Below, one piece after another: positions 8,801-16,822 of a stretch of DNA of 64,000 nucleotides (the stretch's first letter is position 1; each line of letters opens with the position of its first letter). The position numbers were made by a program, and so were the translations under genes. This DNA is from Sphingomonas bacterium (GTDB taxonomy: Bacteria; Pseudomonadota; Alphaproteobacteria; Sphingomonadales; Sphingomonadaceae). The stretch is taken from the NCBI RefSeq assembly GCF_903642285.1, contig NZ_CAHJWJ010000010.1, forward strand, positions 32,289 to 96,288. Reading direction: 5' to 3'. The notes below the pieces were generated by a model that saw only the letters and a list, made by a program, of their open reading frames with translations, did not search any database and was not told the DNA's origin.

Positions 8801-9184
8801 ATGCCCTTCGAAGCCATCAACCCGCCGCAATTCCCGACCCCGATCGCGCCGTATTCCGCCGCGGCGAAGGCGGGGAATACCGTCTATGTCTCCGGCGTGC
8901 TGGCATTGGGCGAAGGCGGGGCGGTGCTGAACCCGGGCAATGTCCGGTTGCAGACCAAGCATGTGCTCGACACGATCAAGACCACGCTGGAAGCCGCCGG
9001 CGCAACGATGGCCGATGTCGCGATGAACCATATCTTCCTGAAATATCTCGGCGATTATGCCGCGTTCAACGAGGTCTATGCCGAATATTTTCCGGATGCG
9101 AAGCCGGCGCGCTATTGCCTGATCGTCGAAATGGTCAAGCCGGAATGCCTGGTCGAGATCGCCTCCGTGGCGCATATCGGCTGA
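8801..9184 (+). CDS. rutC: Aminoacrylate deaminase RutC (RidA family)
   Basis: A 127-residue member of the RidA/YjgF family, which works as a trimer. In the Rut pathway it speeds conversion of aminoacrylate to malonic semialdehyde and ammonia. The conserved arginine that holds the carboxylate is Arg104 (KPARYCLIVE). The family's PYSAAAKAGNTVYVSG opening is also present. Its stop codon overlaps the rutD start (TGATG), which implies translational coupling. Context separates it from housekeeping RidA proteins. Confidence 0.92.
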   Translation: MPFEAINPPQFPTPIAPYSAAAKAGNTVYVSGVLALGEGGAVLNPGNVRLQTKHVLDTIKTTLEAAGATMADVAMNHIFLKYLGDYAAFNEVYAEYFPDAKPARYCLIVEMVKPECLVEIASVAHIG

Positions 9185-9978
9185 TGCCCGAGGCGTCGGG
9201 ACTTTTCTGGGACGAGCACGGCCCCGCCGACGCGCCCGTTCTCATCCTGTCGTCCGGACTGGGCGGATCGGCGGGCTATTGGCAATCCAATCTGGCCGCG
9301 CTCGCCCAGCGTCACCGTGTGATCGCCTACGACCACCGCGGCACCGGCCGGTCGTCGCGCGAGGTGCCCGGCGACCTGACCATCCAAGCGATGGCGGCGG
9401 ACTTGGCGCTGCTCATCCGTGAGACCGGCGTCGTGAAGCCGACGCTGATCGGCCATGCGATCGGCGGATTGATCGGGCTGGCCGCGGCGCTGGCCGAGCC
9501 GGCGTTGCTGGCGCGACTGGTGGTCATCAACGGCTGGGCGCGGCTCGATCCGCATACCGCGCGGTGCTTCGACACCCGGCTGTCGCTGCTCCGCGACAGC
9601 GGGGCGCGGGCGTATCTGCATGCGCAGCCGCTGTTCCTCTATCCCGCACCCTGGATATCCGATCATCACGCTCGTCTTGCGGACGAGGAGGAGGCGGGCA
9701 TCGCGCATTTTCCCGGTGCCGAGATGGTCCAGCGCCGTATCGCCGCCGCCCGCCGCTTCGACCTTCTCCATCGCCTGCCGGACATCGCGGTGCCGACGCT
9801 GCTGGTGGCCAGCGACGACGACATGCTCGTCCCGCATGGCTGTTCGGACGTGCTGGCGAAGGGCCTGCCCGATGCGCAGCTCGCGCGGATGGCGAGCGGG
9901 GGGCATGCCTGCAACATCACGCGCGCGGACCATTTCAACATGTGGCTGCTCGACTGGCTCGACAGCGAAGCGGAGTGA
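9184..9978 (+). CDS. rutD: Alpha/beta hydrolase RutD
   Basis: A 264-residue alpha/beta-hydrolase fold protein of the pyrimidine-degradation operon, proposed to help hydrolyse aminoacrylate or carbamate. The oxyanion region [11 protein letters not shown], the DHRGTGRS loop and a C-terminal [14 protein letters not shown] histidine region are present. The nucleophile elbow reads GHAIG (residues 90-94), with Ala92 where most hydrolases have Ser. The gene overlaps rutC by one base and ends four bases before rutA. The chemical role of RutD is less certain than that of RutA/B/C. Confidence 0.9.
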   Translation: MPEASGLFWDEHGPADAPVLILSSGLGGSAGYWQSNLAALAQRHRVIAYDHRGTGRSSREVPGDLTIQAMAADLALLIRETGVVKPTLIGHAIGGLIGLAAALAEPALLARLVVINGWARLDPHTARCFDTRLSLLRDSGARAYLHAQPLFLYPAPWISDHHARLADEEEAGIAHFPGAEMVQRRIAAARRFDLLHRLPDIAVPTLLVASDDDMLVPHGCSDVLAKGLPDAQLARMASGGHACNITRADHFNMWLLDWLDSEAE

Positions 9979-9982
9979 GCGA

Positions 9983-11050
9983 ATGCAGGTCGGCGTCTTC
10001 GTGCCAATCAACAACAATGGGTGGCTGATCAGCGAGGCGGCCCCGCAGTACATGCCGTCGTTCGCCCTGAACAAACGCATCGCGGTGGCGGCGGAGAAAT
10101 ATGGATTCGACTTCCTGCTATCGATGATCAAGCTGCGCGGGTTCGGCGGGAAGACCGAATTCTGGGAGTACGGGCTGGAAAGCTTCACGCTGATGGCCGG
10201 GCTGGCCGCGGTGACCGAGAAGATCAAGATCTTCGCGACCTGCCCGACACTGGTCATCCCGCCCGCCTTCGCCGCGCGGATGTGCAATACGATCGATTCG
10301 ATCAGCCATGGCCGGTTCGGGCTGAACCTCATCACCGGCTGGCAACCACCGGAATATACCCAGATGGGTCTGTGGCCGGGCGACGAACATTTCCGCAATC
10401 GCTACAAGATGCTGGGCGAATATGCGCACATCCTGCGCGAACTTTGGGCGACCGGGGTCAGCGACTTCAAAGGCGAATACTACACGATGGAGGACTGTCG
10501 CGTCCGGCCGAAACCCGACGGCGACATGAAGATCATCTGCGCGGGATCGTCCGACGACGGCCTCGCGTTCTCGGCGAAATGGGCGGATTATGCCTTCTGC
10601 CTCGGCAAGGGGGTCAATACGCCGACCGCCTTCGCATCGAACAACGCGCGGCTGGTAAAGGCCACAGCGAAGACCGGGCGGGCGGTATCGGTCTTCGTCC
10701 TCGTCATGGTGATCGCCGCCGAGACCGACGACGAAGCGATGGCGAGATGGCGTGCGTACAACGCCGGCGTCGATGTCGAGGCGATCGCATGGCTCGCCGA
10801 TCAGGGCGCGAAGGACACGGTCAACACCGACACCAATGTCCGCCAACTCGCCGCACCGGAGGGCGCGGTGAATATCAACATGGGGACCCTGGTCGGATCG
10901 TACGAAAGCGTCGCGCGGATGCTCGACGAGATGGCGGAGGTGCCGAATACCGGCGGGGTGCTGCTGACGTTCGACGATTTCGAGGCGGGGGTAGAGGCGT
11001 TCGGAACGCGGATCCAGCCGCTGATGGCGTGCCGGGCGGGGGTGGTGTGA
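9983..11050 (+). CDS. rutA: Pyrimidine oxygenase RutA
   Basis: A 355-residue FMN-dependent monooxygenase of the bacterial luciferase-like family. With reduced flavin and O2 it opens the uracil ring to give the ureidoacrylate-type product used by RutB. The N-terminal [17 protein letters not shown], the [17 protein letters not shown] segment and the [20 protein letters not shown] segment are typical of RutA. The ATG at 9983 was chosen because it sits four bases after rutD and aligns with the family start. No rutF (flavin reductase), rutE or rutG is adjacent, so reductant supply and uptake must be encoded elsewhere. The transcript probably ends at the hairpin 11066-11112. Confidence 0.94.
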   Translation: MQVGVFVPINNNGWLISEAAPQYMPSFALNKRIAVAAEKYGFDFLLSMIKLRGFGGKTEFWEYGLESFTLMAGLAAVTEKIKIFATCPTLVIPPAFAARMCNTIDSISHGRFGLNLITGWQPPEYTQMGLWPGDEHFRNRYKMLGEYAHILRELWATGVSDFKGEYYTMEDCRVRPKPDGDMKIICAGSSDDGLAFSAKWADYAFCLGKGVNTPTAFASNNARLVKATAKTGRAVSVFVLVMVIAAETDDEAMARWRAYNAGVDVEAIAWLADQGAKDTVNTDTNVRQLAAPEGAVNINMGTLVGSYESVARMLDEMAEVPNTGGVLLTFDDFEAGVEAFGTRIQPLMACRAGVV

Positions 11051-11065
11051 CCTTTGCGTCGATTA

Positions 11066-11112
11066 CCCCCCTCACCGTCATCCCCGCGAAAGCGGGGATG
11101 ACGGTGAGGGGG
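11066..11112. terminator. 21-bp GAAA-looped hairpin between convergent genes
   Basis: Arms 11067-11087 and 11092-11112 are perfectly paired around GAAA. It lies between the convergent rutA and radical SAM genes and would act on both strands. The core TCATCCCCGCGAAAGCGG matches the hairpin at 7764-7805, so it is a member of the same REP family. Confidence 0.75.
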
Positions 11113-11124
11113 CGGGTCGTCGGT

Positions 11125-12195
11125 TCAGAACAACTCCCCCTGCGGCCCCCTGGGTGCCCCGAACAGGTCCGTCCGCAACACGATTCGTTCCCGCCCAAGT
11201 CCGTGCTTGCGACACGCCAGCCGGAACCGCGTCTGCATCAGGTCCGCCCACGGCCCTTCCCCCCGCATCCGGGTAAAGAAATCCGGGTCGTTGTCCCGGC
11301 CGCCCCGCAGCGACCGGATCGTCGCCATCACCTTCCCCGCACGATCGGGAAAATGCGTGTCGAGCCAGGCGCGGAACAACGGCGCGACCTCGTACGGCAA
11401 GCGGACCGGCAGGAAGAACACGCCGCGCGCCCCGGCCTCCGCGGCGCGTTCGACGATATGCTCCATCTCGTGATCGGTGATCGCGGGAATGACGGGGGCG
11501 ATCGAGACATGGACGGGGACGCCCGCATCCGCCAGCCGCCGCACCGCGGTCAGCCGGCGTTCGGGATGCGGCGCCCGCGGTTCCAGCGTCATCGCGATCT
11601 TCGGGTCGAGCGACGTCACCGACACCGTCACCGCGGCGACGCCCTTCGCCGCCATGGGTGCGAGCAAGTCGAGATCGCGCAGCACGCGGTCGGACTTGGT
11701 CGTGATCGTCAGCGGGTGGCTCGTTTCGCCGAGCACCTCGACGATGCCGCGGGTGATCCGCCAGTCGGCCTCGATCGGCTGATAGGGATCGGTGTTCGTT
11801 CCGAGCGCGATCGGCTTCGCCTCGTAGCCGGACTTGGCGAGTTCGGCGCGCAGCAGCGCGGCGGCGTCGGGCTTGGCGAACAGCCGGCTCTCGAAATCCA
11901 GCCCCGGCGACAGGTCGTGGAAGGCGTGTGTCGGCCGGGCGAAGCAATAGATGCAGCCATGCTCGCATCCTCGATACGGGTTGATCGAACGATCGAACCC
12001 GATGTCGGGCGAGATGTTGCGGCTGATGATGGTGCGCGGATGTTCTACCGTCACCGTGGTGCGGCGCGCCGGCGGCGCGCCGTCGATCGCGTCCTGCGCA
12101 TCCAGCCAGTCGCCATCTTCTACGGTCGTGGGCAGATTGAAGCGCCCACTCTCGTGGTTTAGCGTCGCGCCGCGATGGGGGCGTTTGCCGGGCAT
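11125..12195 (-). CDS. PA0069-family radical SAM protein (SplB-like)
   Basis: A 356-residue radical S-adenosylmethionine enzyme. The cluster-binding motif CEHGCIYC gives Cys77, Cys81 and Cys84. The flanking NPYRGCEHGCIYCFARPTH, the ALGTNTDPYQP strand and TSLDP are hallmarks of the PA0069/SPL-related group. The substrate is unknown, but relation to spore photoproduct lyase and the LexA box upstream (12220-12234) suggest a DNA-damage role. The start at 12195 (MPGKRPHRG) was preferred to the further-upstream ATG at 12267, which would run through the LexA box and into the divergent VOC gene. A strong hairpin (11066-11112) follows its 3' end. Confidence 0.88.
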   Translation of the reverse strand: MPGKRPHRGATLNHESGRFNLPTTVEDGDWLDAQDAIDGAPPARRTTVTVEHPRTIISRNISPDIGFDRSINPYRGCEHGCIYCFARPTHAFHDLSPGLDFESRLFAKPDAAALLRAELAKSGYEAKPIALGTNTDPYQPIEADWRITRGIVEVLGETSHPLTITTKSDRVLRDLDLLAPMAAKGVAAVTVSVTSLDPKIAMTLEPRAPHPERRLTAVRRLADAGVPVHVSIAPVIPAITDHEMEHIVERAAEAGARGVFFLPVRLPYEVAPLFRAWLDTHFPDRAGKVMATIRSLRGGRDNDPDFFTRMRGEGPWADLMQTRFRLACRKHGLGRERIVLRTDLFGAPRGPQGELF

Positions 12196-12219
12196 TGACC
12201 GGCGATAGCAGTCGTGCCA

Positions 12220-12234
12220 GAACACAACAAGAAC
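12220..12234. promoter_or_regulatory. LexA (SOS) box of radical SAM gene
   Basis: GAACACAACAAGAAC is a perfect GAAC-N7-GAAC match to the alphaproteobacterial LexA operator. It lies 25 bases upstream of the radical SAM start and 20 bases before the divergent VOC gene. On the minus strand TTGTTG within the box and TATCGC 17 bases later could be -35 and -10. Confidence 0.8.
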
Positions 12235-12253
12235 ATTTGCGTGGGGAGCATTT

Positions 12254-12592
12254 ATGGCGCGCTTCAATTACCTCGAACTGCCGGTGACCGATGTGGCGGC
12301 GGCGAAGGCCTTTTACGGCGCGGCGTTCGGCTGGGACTTCACCGATTTCGGTCCGAGCTATGCTTCGACCCTGTCGGGTGACACCGATATCGGCCTGCAG
12401 GGCGACGCGGGCGAGGCGACCGCCGTTGCACTGCCGGTGATCCAGGTCGACGATCTCGCCGCGACCGAAGCGGCGGTGCGCACCGCCGGCGGCGAGATCA
12501 CGCGCGCCGCCTTCGACTTTCCCGGCGGGCGGCGTTTTCATTTTCGCGATGGCAGTGGCCACGAACTGGCGGCGGCGCGCTACGACGGTTAG
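12254..12592 (+). CDS. VOC family (glyoxalase-like) protein
   Basis: A 112-residue single-domain member of the vicinal oxygen chelate superfamily. It opens FNYLELPVTDVAAAKAFYGA and ends with HFRDGSGHELAA, the paired beta-alpha-beta-beta-beta pattern of the fold. A metal-dependent lyase, dioxygenase or drug-binding role is possible; sequence alone does not decide. GGGGAG precedes the ATG by six bases. It diverges from the radical SAM gene across a LexA box, so it may also be SOS-affected. The next gene starts 11 bases after its stop. Confidence 0.85.
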   Translation: MARFNYLELPVTDVAAAKAFYGAAFGWDFTDFGPSYASTLSGDTDIGLQGDAGEATAVALPVIQVDDLAATEAAVRTAGGEITRAAFDFPGGRRFHFRDGSGHELAAARYDG

Positions 12593-12602
12593 GATCGTAC
12601 CG

Positions 12603-13622
12603 GTGCGCCTGCTCGACCATCCGCACCTGCGCGCCGTGTTCGAGCCCGCGCCCGACCCGGCGCGGCTGCGCGAACTGGTGGTCGGGATGATCGGTGTCGG
12701 GACGCCGGTATTGCTCGGCTATCTCGCCGGGCAGACGCGGCTGGGGCTCGGTATCGGGCTCGGTGCGATGCTGCTCGGCGGTGGGTCGCGCGCGCGCGGT
12801 GACCTGTTCGAATCGGTCATGCCGGCTTTTGCTGCGGTCGGTGCGGGGCTGGTGCTGGCGGGCACGCGGTGGGGCGACGGAGGGCTGATCGCGCTGACGG
12901 CAGTGGCGGCTTTGCTCGGTGGCTACAGCCGGCCGCTGGCGATCGCGAGCGTGCGCTTCTGCGTCTATCTCGTCTTGTGCGTCGGCGTGCTCGAATCCGC
13001 GCCCGACAAGGTGATCGCCGGCGCGGCTTTCGCGATCGGCGCGGTATGGAACATCGTGCTGCGCCGCGCGATCGGCGAGGTTACCGCGACCGAGCCGCCA
13101 TCACCCTATACCCACGCCCAGCGTATCGCCGCGTTCCGGCGGCGGCTGCGCGGGTTGGCGGCGTGGCACTATTGCCTCCGACTGACCGCCGGCCTCGCCG
13201 CGGCGAGCATCGTGCGGCAGGTATGGAGTGGGCATCACGGCGCATGGCTGCTGATCACCGTCGTGCTGCTCACCGAACGTGTCTTCGAACGCTTCCCCGT
13301 CAAGGTCTCGCAGCGCGCGCTTGGCGTCACGCTCGGCGTGGTGCTGACCTGGGCGATCCTGTCGCTTACGCGGAGTGTCACGGCCACGGTCATCGTGATC
13401 GCAGCGCTCGCCGCGGCGATGCCGGTGCTGCGAGCCAAAAGCTATCTGCTCTATTCCGCCGCGATGACGCCTCTGATCCTGCTGGTGATCGACTTCGGCC
13501 AGCCGCGAAACGACGCTCTGCTGCTCGACCGGTTCATCGCGACGCTGGTAGGCAGTGCGATCGTTTTGCTGGTGAACGTGGCGATGGATGTGATACCCAC
13601 GCGGAAAGCGCGACCGTCCTAG
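12603..13622 (+). CDS. FUSC-family membrane transporter-like protein
   Basis: A 339-residue inner-membrane protein with two blocks of about four to five hydrophobic helices (roughly 24-160 and 190-330), separated by a charged stretch rich in Arg. This is the layout of the FUSC (fusaric acid resistance/aromatic acid exporter) superfamily. The second block carries the family's [20 protein letters not shown] and [14 protein letters not shown] segments. The GTG at 12603 has AGGAT seven bases upstream; an in-frame ATG 54 bases earlier lies inside the VOC gene. The substrate is unknown. Its 3' end overlaps the convergent moaB by four bases. Confidence 0.78.
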   Translation: MRLLDHPHLRAVFEPAPDPARLRELVVGMIGVGTPVLLGYLAGQTRLGLGIGLGAMLLGGGSRARGDLFESVMPAFAAVGAGLVLAGTRWGDGGLIALTAVAALLGGYSRPLAIASVRFCVYLVLCVGVLESAPDKVIAGAAFAIGAVWNIVLRRAIGEVTATEPPSPYTHAQRIAAFRRRLRGLAAWHYCLRLTAGLAAASIVRQVWSGHHGAWLLITVVLLTERVFERFPVKVSQRALGVTLGVVLTWAILSLTRSVTATVIVIAALAAAMPVLRAKSYLLYSAAMTPLILLVIDFGQPRNDALLLDRFIATLVGSAIVLLVNVAMDVIPTRKARPS

Positions 13623-14146
13623 CGCTCGCGCAACCGCGGCATCAGTTCGACGAAGTTGCAGGGCGTGTGCCGGCTGTCGAGTTGACTGTCGAGGATACCG
13701 TCCCAGCCGTCCTTCACCGCCCCCGTCGATCCCGGCAGCGCGAATATGTACGTGCCGTCCGCGACACAGGCACAGGCCCGCGACTGGACGGTGGAGGTGC
13801 CGATCTTGGCGAAGCTCAGCCAGCGGAACAGTTCGCCGAAACCGGGGATCATCTTGGTCGCGACCTGCTCGACCGCCTCGGGGGTCACGTCGCGGCCGGT
13901 GACGCCGGTGCCGCCGGTGGTCACCACGCAATCCACCGACGGATCGGCGATCCAGCCGCGCAGGCGCTCGACGATCGTCGCCACATCGTCGCGCTCGATC
14001 GCCCGCTCGGCCAGCACATGCCCCGCCGCCTGCAACCGCTCGACCAGCGTGTCCCCCGACCGATCCTCGGCCAGGCCACGCGTGTCGGAGACGGTCAGGA
14101 CGGCGATCCGGACGGGGACGAAGGTCCGCGTCTCGTCAATCGGCAC
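13619..14146 (-). CDS. moaB: Molybdenum cofactor biosynthesis protein MoaB
   Basis: A 175-residue MoaB/Mog-type molybdopterin adenylyltransferase. It binds molybdopterin through the motifs [17 protein letters not shown] (near residue 75) and [18 protein letters not shown] near the C terminus. The start is a GTG at 14146 ([20 protein letters not shown]). It overlaps the 3' end of the upstream lytic transglycosylase gene by 11 bases on the same strand, so the two are probably co-translated. No other moa/moe genes are nearby. Confidence 0.9.
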   Translation of the reverse strand: MPIDETRTFVPVRIAVLTVSDTRGLAEDRSGDTLVERLQAAGHVLAERAIERDDVATIVERLRGWIADPSVDCVVTTGGTGVTGRDVTPEAVEQVATKMIPGFGELFRWLSFAKIGTSTVQSRACACVADGTYIFALPGSTGAVKDGWDGILDSQLDSRHTPCNFVELMPRLRER

Positions 14147-15959
14147 GCTGCACAGCCCCCTGCGGCGACACCGGCGCGATCGCCACCGCTGCGCTCGCGC
14201 TGGCCCGGGCATCGGGTGCCGCGTTCAATCGGACCGCGGATGCGCCGGGCAGCCCCGGGAAGCGCGGCCACATCCCCTGTGCCAGCGCGGCGCGGCTGGC
14301 GAAGGCCTTCTTCCCCGCCTGGCCCTCGTACATCCAGTAATTGCGAAGCACCGTGGTGACGTAGCCACGCGTCTCCCAATAGGGGATGCTCTCGATATAC
14401 AGCAGCGGATCGCCGCCATCGCGGATCGCCGCGTTCCACTCGCCGACCGGTTTCGGCCCGGCGTTGTAGGCCGCGATGACCTTCGGCAGCAGACCGCCGG
14501 TAATGGCCATATCCCGCAACCGCTCCAGGTGACGCTGCCCGATATCCATGTTGGTCGACGGCTTGGTCAGCGCACCGCGGTCGACCGCGATCCCGCGTTC
14601 GCGGCCATAATCGACCGCGGCGGCGGGCATGATCTGCATGAGCCCATAAGCGCCGGCCTGACTGAGCGCCTTCGTCCGAAAGCGCGATTCTTCCAGCGCG
14701 TGCGCATAGACCAGGGACTTCTCGACGCGCCATCCGCCGTCCGGGGTCCAGTTCGGCGTCGGATAACGCGCCTCCGCCGTCGCGACGACGCCTGCGGGAC
14801 AATTATGCGCCAGCCAGATCGTCGTCGCCGGCAGGTCGAGCGATTCGGCGACGCGGACCAGCGCGCCGAATTCGCGAGCGGCACCGATACGCGCCTGCTG
14901 GCGGATGACGTCGTCCGCCAGTTCGCTCTCCCCGACTTCCACGAGCGCCGCCGCGACTCGCAAATTCGGTCGCTGGTCGAGCGCCATCCAGTCGGTCGCG
15001 ACCAGCCCGGTCAGCTTGTCGCGGTCATGCATGCCGAGCGCCTGGCGCGCGAGCTGTCCGTAGAAGCTCTCGCCGAACTGCGCCGCGGATTTCAGCCGCG
15101 CCTCGATCCGGTCGGGCCGGCCGCAGACCATGTCCGCACGCGCCGCCCAATAGAGCCCCGCCGCGCGCAGATCGATATCCGTCGCGCGCGCCGCAACGCC
15201 TTCGAACGCGCTCGCCGACGCGGCGCAGTCATGCTGCCGCCATGTCGCAAGCGCCGCGACCCAGCGTCCCTGGATGGCCCAATCGCCGGCACCGTCCGCG
15301 GCCTTCAGCGCCTCGGCCCTCGCGTTGGTGTCGTCGCCCTGGAGATAGTACATCCAGGCCACGCGCTGCTGCCATTCGGTCGCCGCCTCCGGGCTGAGGC
15401 CGCTCGTCGATTCGAGCAACGCCTGCGCCGCCTGGCCCTGATCGGTCTTGACCAAGGGTTGCATCTTGACCGCGAGATCGGCGGCGATCTGGTCGCTCTT
15501 GATCGCCTTGGCGCGGACGCGACGCGGGGCACCGTCCTGCCAGATCAGCGCCTGCGCGGTCGGCAAGGGCGGCAGTTCGGTCGCGCCGCGCGTGCGAGCG
15601 ATCCGCTCCAGCGCTTCCGCTTCGGGCAGCTCGGGGGCTTCGTTGACCAGCGCAGTCAGTTGCTCGGCGGTTGCCTTGGGCGATCCCTTGGCAATGTAGA
15701 GTTCGGCGCGCGCGATCGCGTGCAGCGGCCCTGGCTTCATCGAATCGAGCCCGATCTGCGCATCGGTCCAGTGCTGCGCCCTGATCGCCGCGAACACCGC
15801 GCGGTAGCCGGCACGCTGGCCGGGATCGAGCAATGCGGGAATGGGTTCGGCCTTGGTTGCCTCGGTCAGGCGGATGTCCACCGGTGTCGGCGCAGGCTCG
15901 ACCGCAAGGGCTGGAAGGGGTGCCAAAGCGAAGATCGCTGCGATTGCGGCGTGCTTCAT
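14136..15959 (-). CDS. Soluble lytic murein transglycosylase (Slt70-like)
   Basis: A 607-residue periplasmic enzyme that cleaves peptidoglycan with formation of 1,6-anhydromuramic acid. Residues 1-19 form a Sec signal peptide ([19 protein letters not shown]). A long alpha-helical superhelix follows to about residue 400, then a C-terminal goose-lysozyme-like catalytic domain. The catalytic glutamate is Glu424 in [13 protein letters not shown], followed by [13 protein letters not shown] and NMDIGQRHL. Length is near that of E. coli Slt70. The start overlaps the end of the upstream UDG-like gene by four bases (ATGA type) and its 3' end overlaps moaB, giving a three-gene unit. Confidence 0.93.
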   Translation of the reverse strand: MKHAAIAAIFALAPLPALAVEPAPTPVDIRLTEATKAEPIPALLDPGQRAGYRAVFAAIRAQHWTDAQIGLDSMKPGPLHAIARAELYIAKGSPKATAEQLTALVNEAPELPEAEALERIARTRGATELPPLPTAQALIWQDGAPRRVRAKAIKSDQIAADLAVKMQPLVKTDQGQAAQALLESTSGLSPEAATEWQQRVAWMYYLQGDDTNARAEALKAADGAGDWAIQGRWVAALATWRQHDCAASASAFEGVAARATDIDLRAAGLYWAARADMVCGRPDRIEARLKSAAQFGESFYGQLARQALGMHDRDKLTGLVATDWMALDQRPNLRVAAALVEVGESELADDVIRQQARIGAAREFGALVRVAESLDLPATTIWLAHNCPAGVVATAEARYPTPNWTPDGGWRVEKSLVYAHALEESRFRTKALSQAGAYGLMQIMPAAAVDYGRERGIAVDRGALTKPSTNMDIGQRHLERLRDMAITGGLLPKVIAAYNAGPKPVGEWNAAIRDGGDPLLYIESIPYWETRGYVTTVLRNYWMYEGQAGKKAFASRAALAQGMWPRFPGLPGASAVRLNAAPDARASASAAVAIAPVSPQGAVQRAD

Positions 15960-16708
15960 GCGAGGCCCCGTGTCAGCATCTGCAAATCCTTCCAGGCTTC
16001 CGCCTTCAGCGCGGGCTTCTCGATCAGGAACCGCGGGTGGAAACTCGCGACGATCCCGATGTCGTGGTTCTTGTTCGGACGCTCATGGTTAAGACCGCGT
16101 AAACCACCACGCGCACTGGCGGCGTCCGTCCCCAGGATCGCGCGGCTCGCCGCATTGCCGAGCAGCAACAGCCGTTTGGGCGCGACGAGCCGGACATGGT
16201 GGAGCGCGATCTCCGCCAGCCGGGCCTCGATCGCCGGATCGACACGACCCGCCGCGGGTCGGCGCGCGCAGACGGCGGTCAAGTGGACGGTCTCGCGCGA
16301 CAAACCGATCGCGGCGAGCATTCGGTCGAACAACCGCCCGGGCGCGCCGCTCAGCATGGTCGCGGCGGGGCCGTCTTCCCGGTCGGGGCAATCGACAAGG
16401 ACCATCACCGCCGCATCCAGGGGGCCGCTCGCCGCGATCGAGATGCCGGACCAGCGCGCCTCCGGCGCGTCCGTCCCCATCCGCCATTCGAGCAACGCGG
16501 CGAGCGTGGCCGGCAGGGCGGTGTTCGCCGGCCGCTGGGCGGAAACGGGCTCGGCCGTGACCGCGATGGGCGGTGCAACTGCGACCGCCGGCACGGCGAA
16601 CCAGTCGCGCGGCAGGTCGTCTACGAGCATGTCGACCCCGGCGTCGCGCCACCAGCCCAGCGCGCTCGCGGCGAACGACTGCCAGTCATGTTGCGGATAA
16701 ACCCCCAT
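15956..16708 (-). CDS. Degenerate family 4 uracil-DNA glycosylase-like protein
   Basis: A 250-residue protein with the UDG fold. The C-terminal motif SFHPRFLIEKP corresponds to the family HPxxLL segment, and LFDRMLAAIGLSRE to the GRAGQLLD.ML region. However, the catalytic-loop motif usually written GEGPGAEED reads VDCPDREDG, and the four cysteines that bind the 4Fe-4S cluster in family 4 enzymes are not present. It may be a non-catalytic or altered-activity relative. The N-terminal 90 residues hold an Ala/Pro-rich linker. An ATG at 16708 follows a GAGG stretch, and a GTG directly before it is an alternative start. Confidence 0.72.
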   Translation of the reverse strand: MGVYPQHDWQSFAASALGWWRDAGVDMLVDDLPRDWFAVPAVAVAPPIAVTAEPVSAQRPANTALPATLAALLEWRMGTDAPEARWSGISIAASGPLDAAVMVLVDCPDREDGPAATMLSGAPGRLFDRMLAAIGLSRETVHLTAVCARRPAAGRVDPAIEARLAEIALHHVRLVAPKRLLLLGNAASRAILGTDAASARGGLRGLNHERPNKNHDIGIVASFHPRFLIEKPALKAEAWKDLQMLTRGLA

Positions 16709-16729
16709 CACCTCGTATAAGGCAAACGG

Positions 16730-16745
16730 TTGACGCGGCGGTCAA
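16730..16745. promoter_or_regulatory. Inverted repeat in divergent UDG/ETF-QO promoter region
   Basis: TTGAC-N6-GTCAA forms a symmetric site between the divergent UDG-like and ETF-QO genes. Each half resembles a -35 element (TTGAC) facing its own gene, so the symmetry may simply be two overlapping promoters. An operator role is possible but unproven. Confidence 0.35.
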
Positions 16746-16822
16746 TTCGCGTGATCGGCTTATTGGACAGGACGTTGCCGGCGTGCGCCCGACCGACGGG
16801 AGCCGGCCTCTCGGAGAGAATG

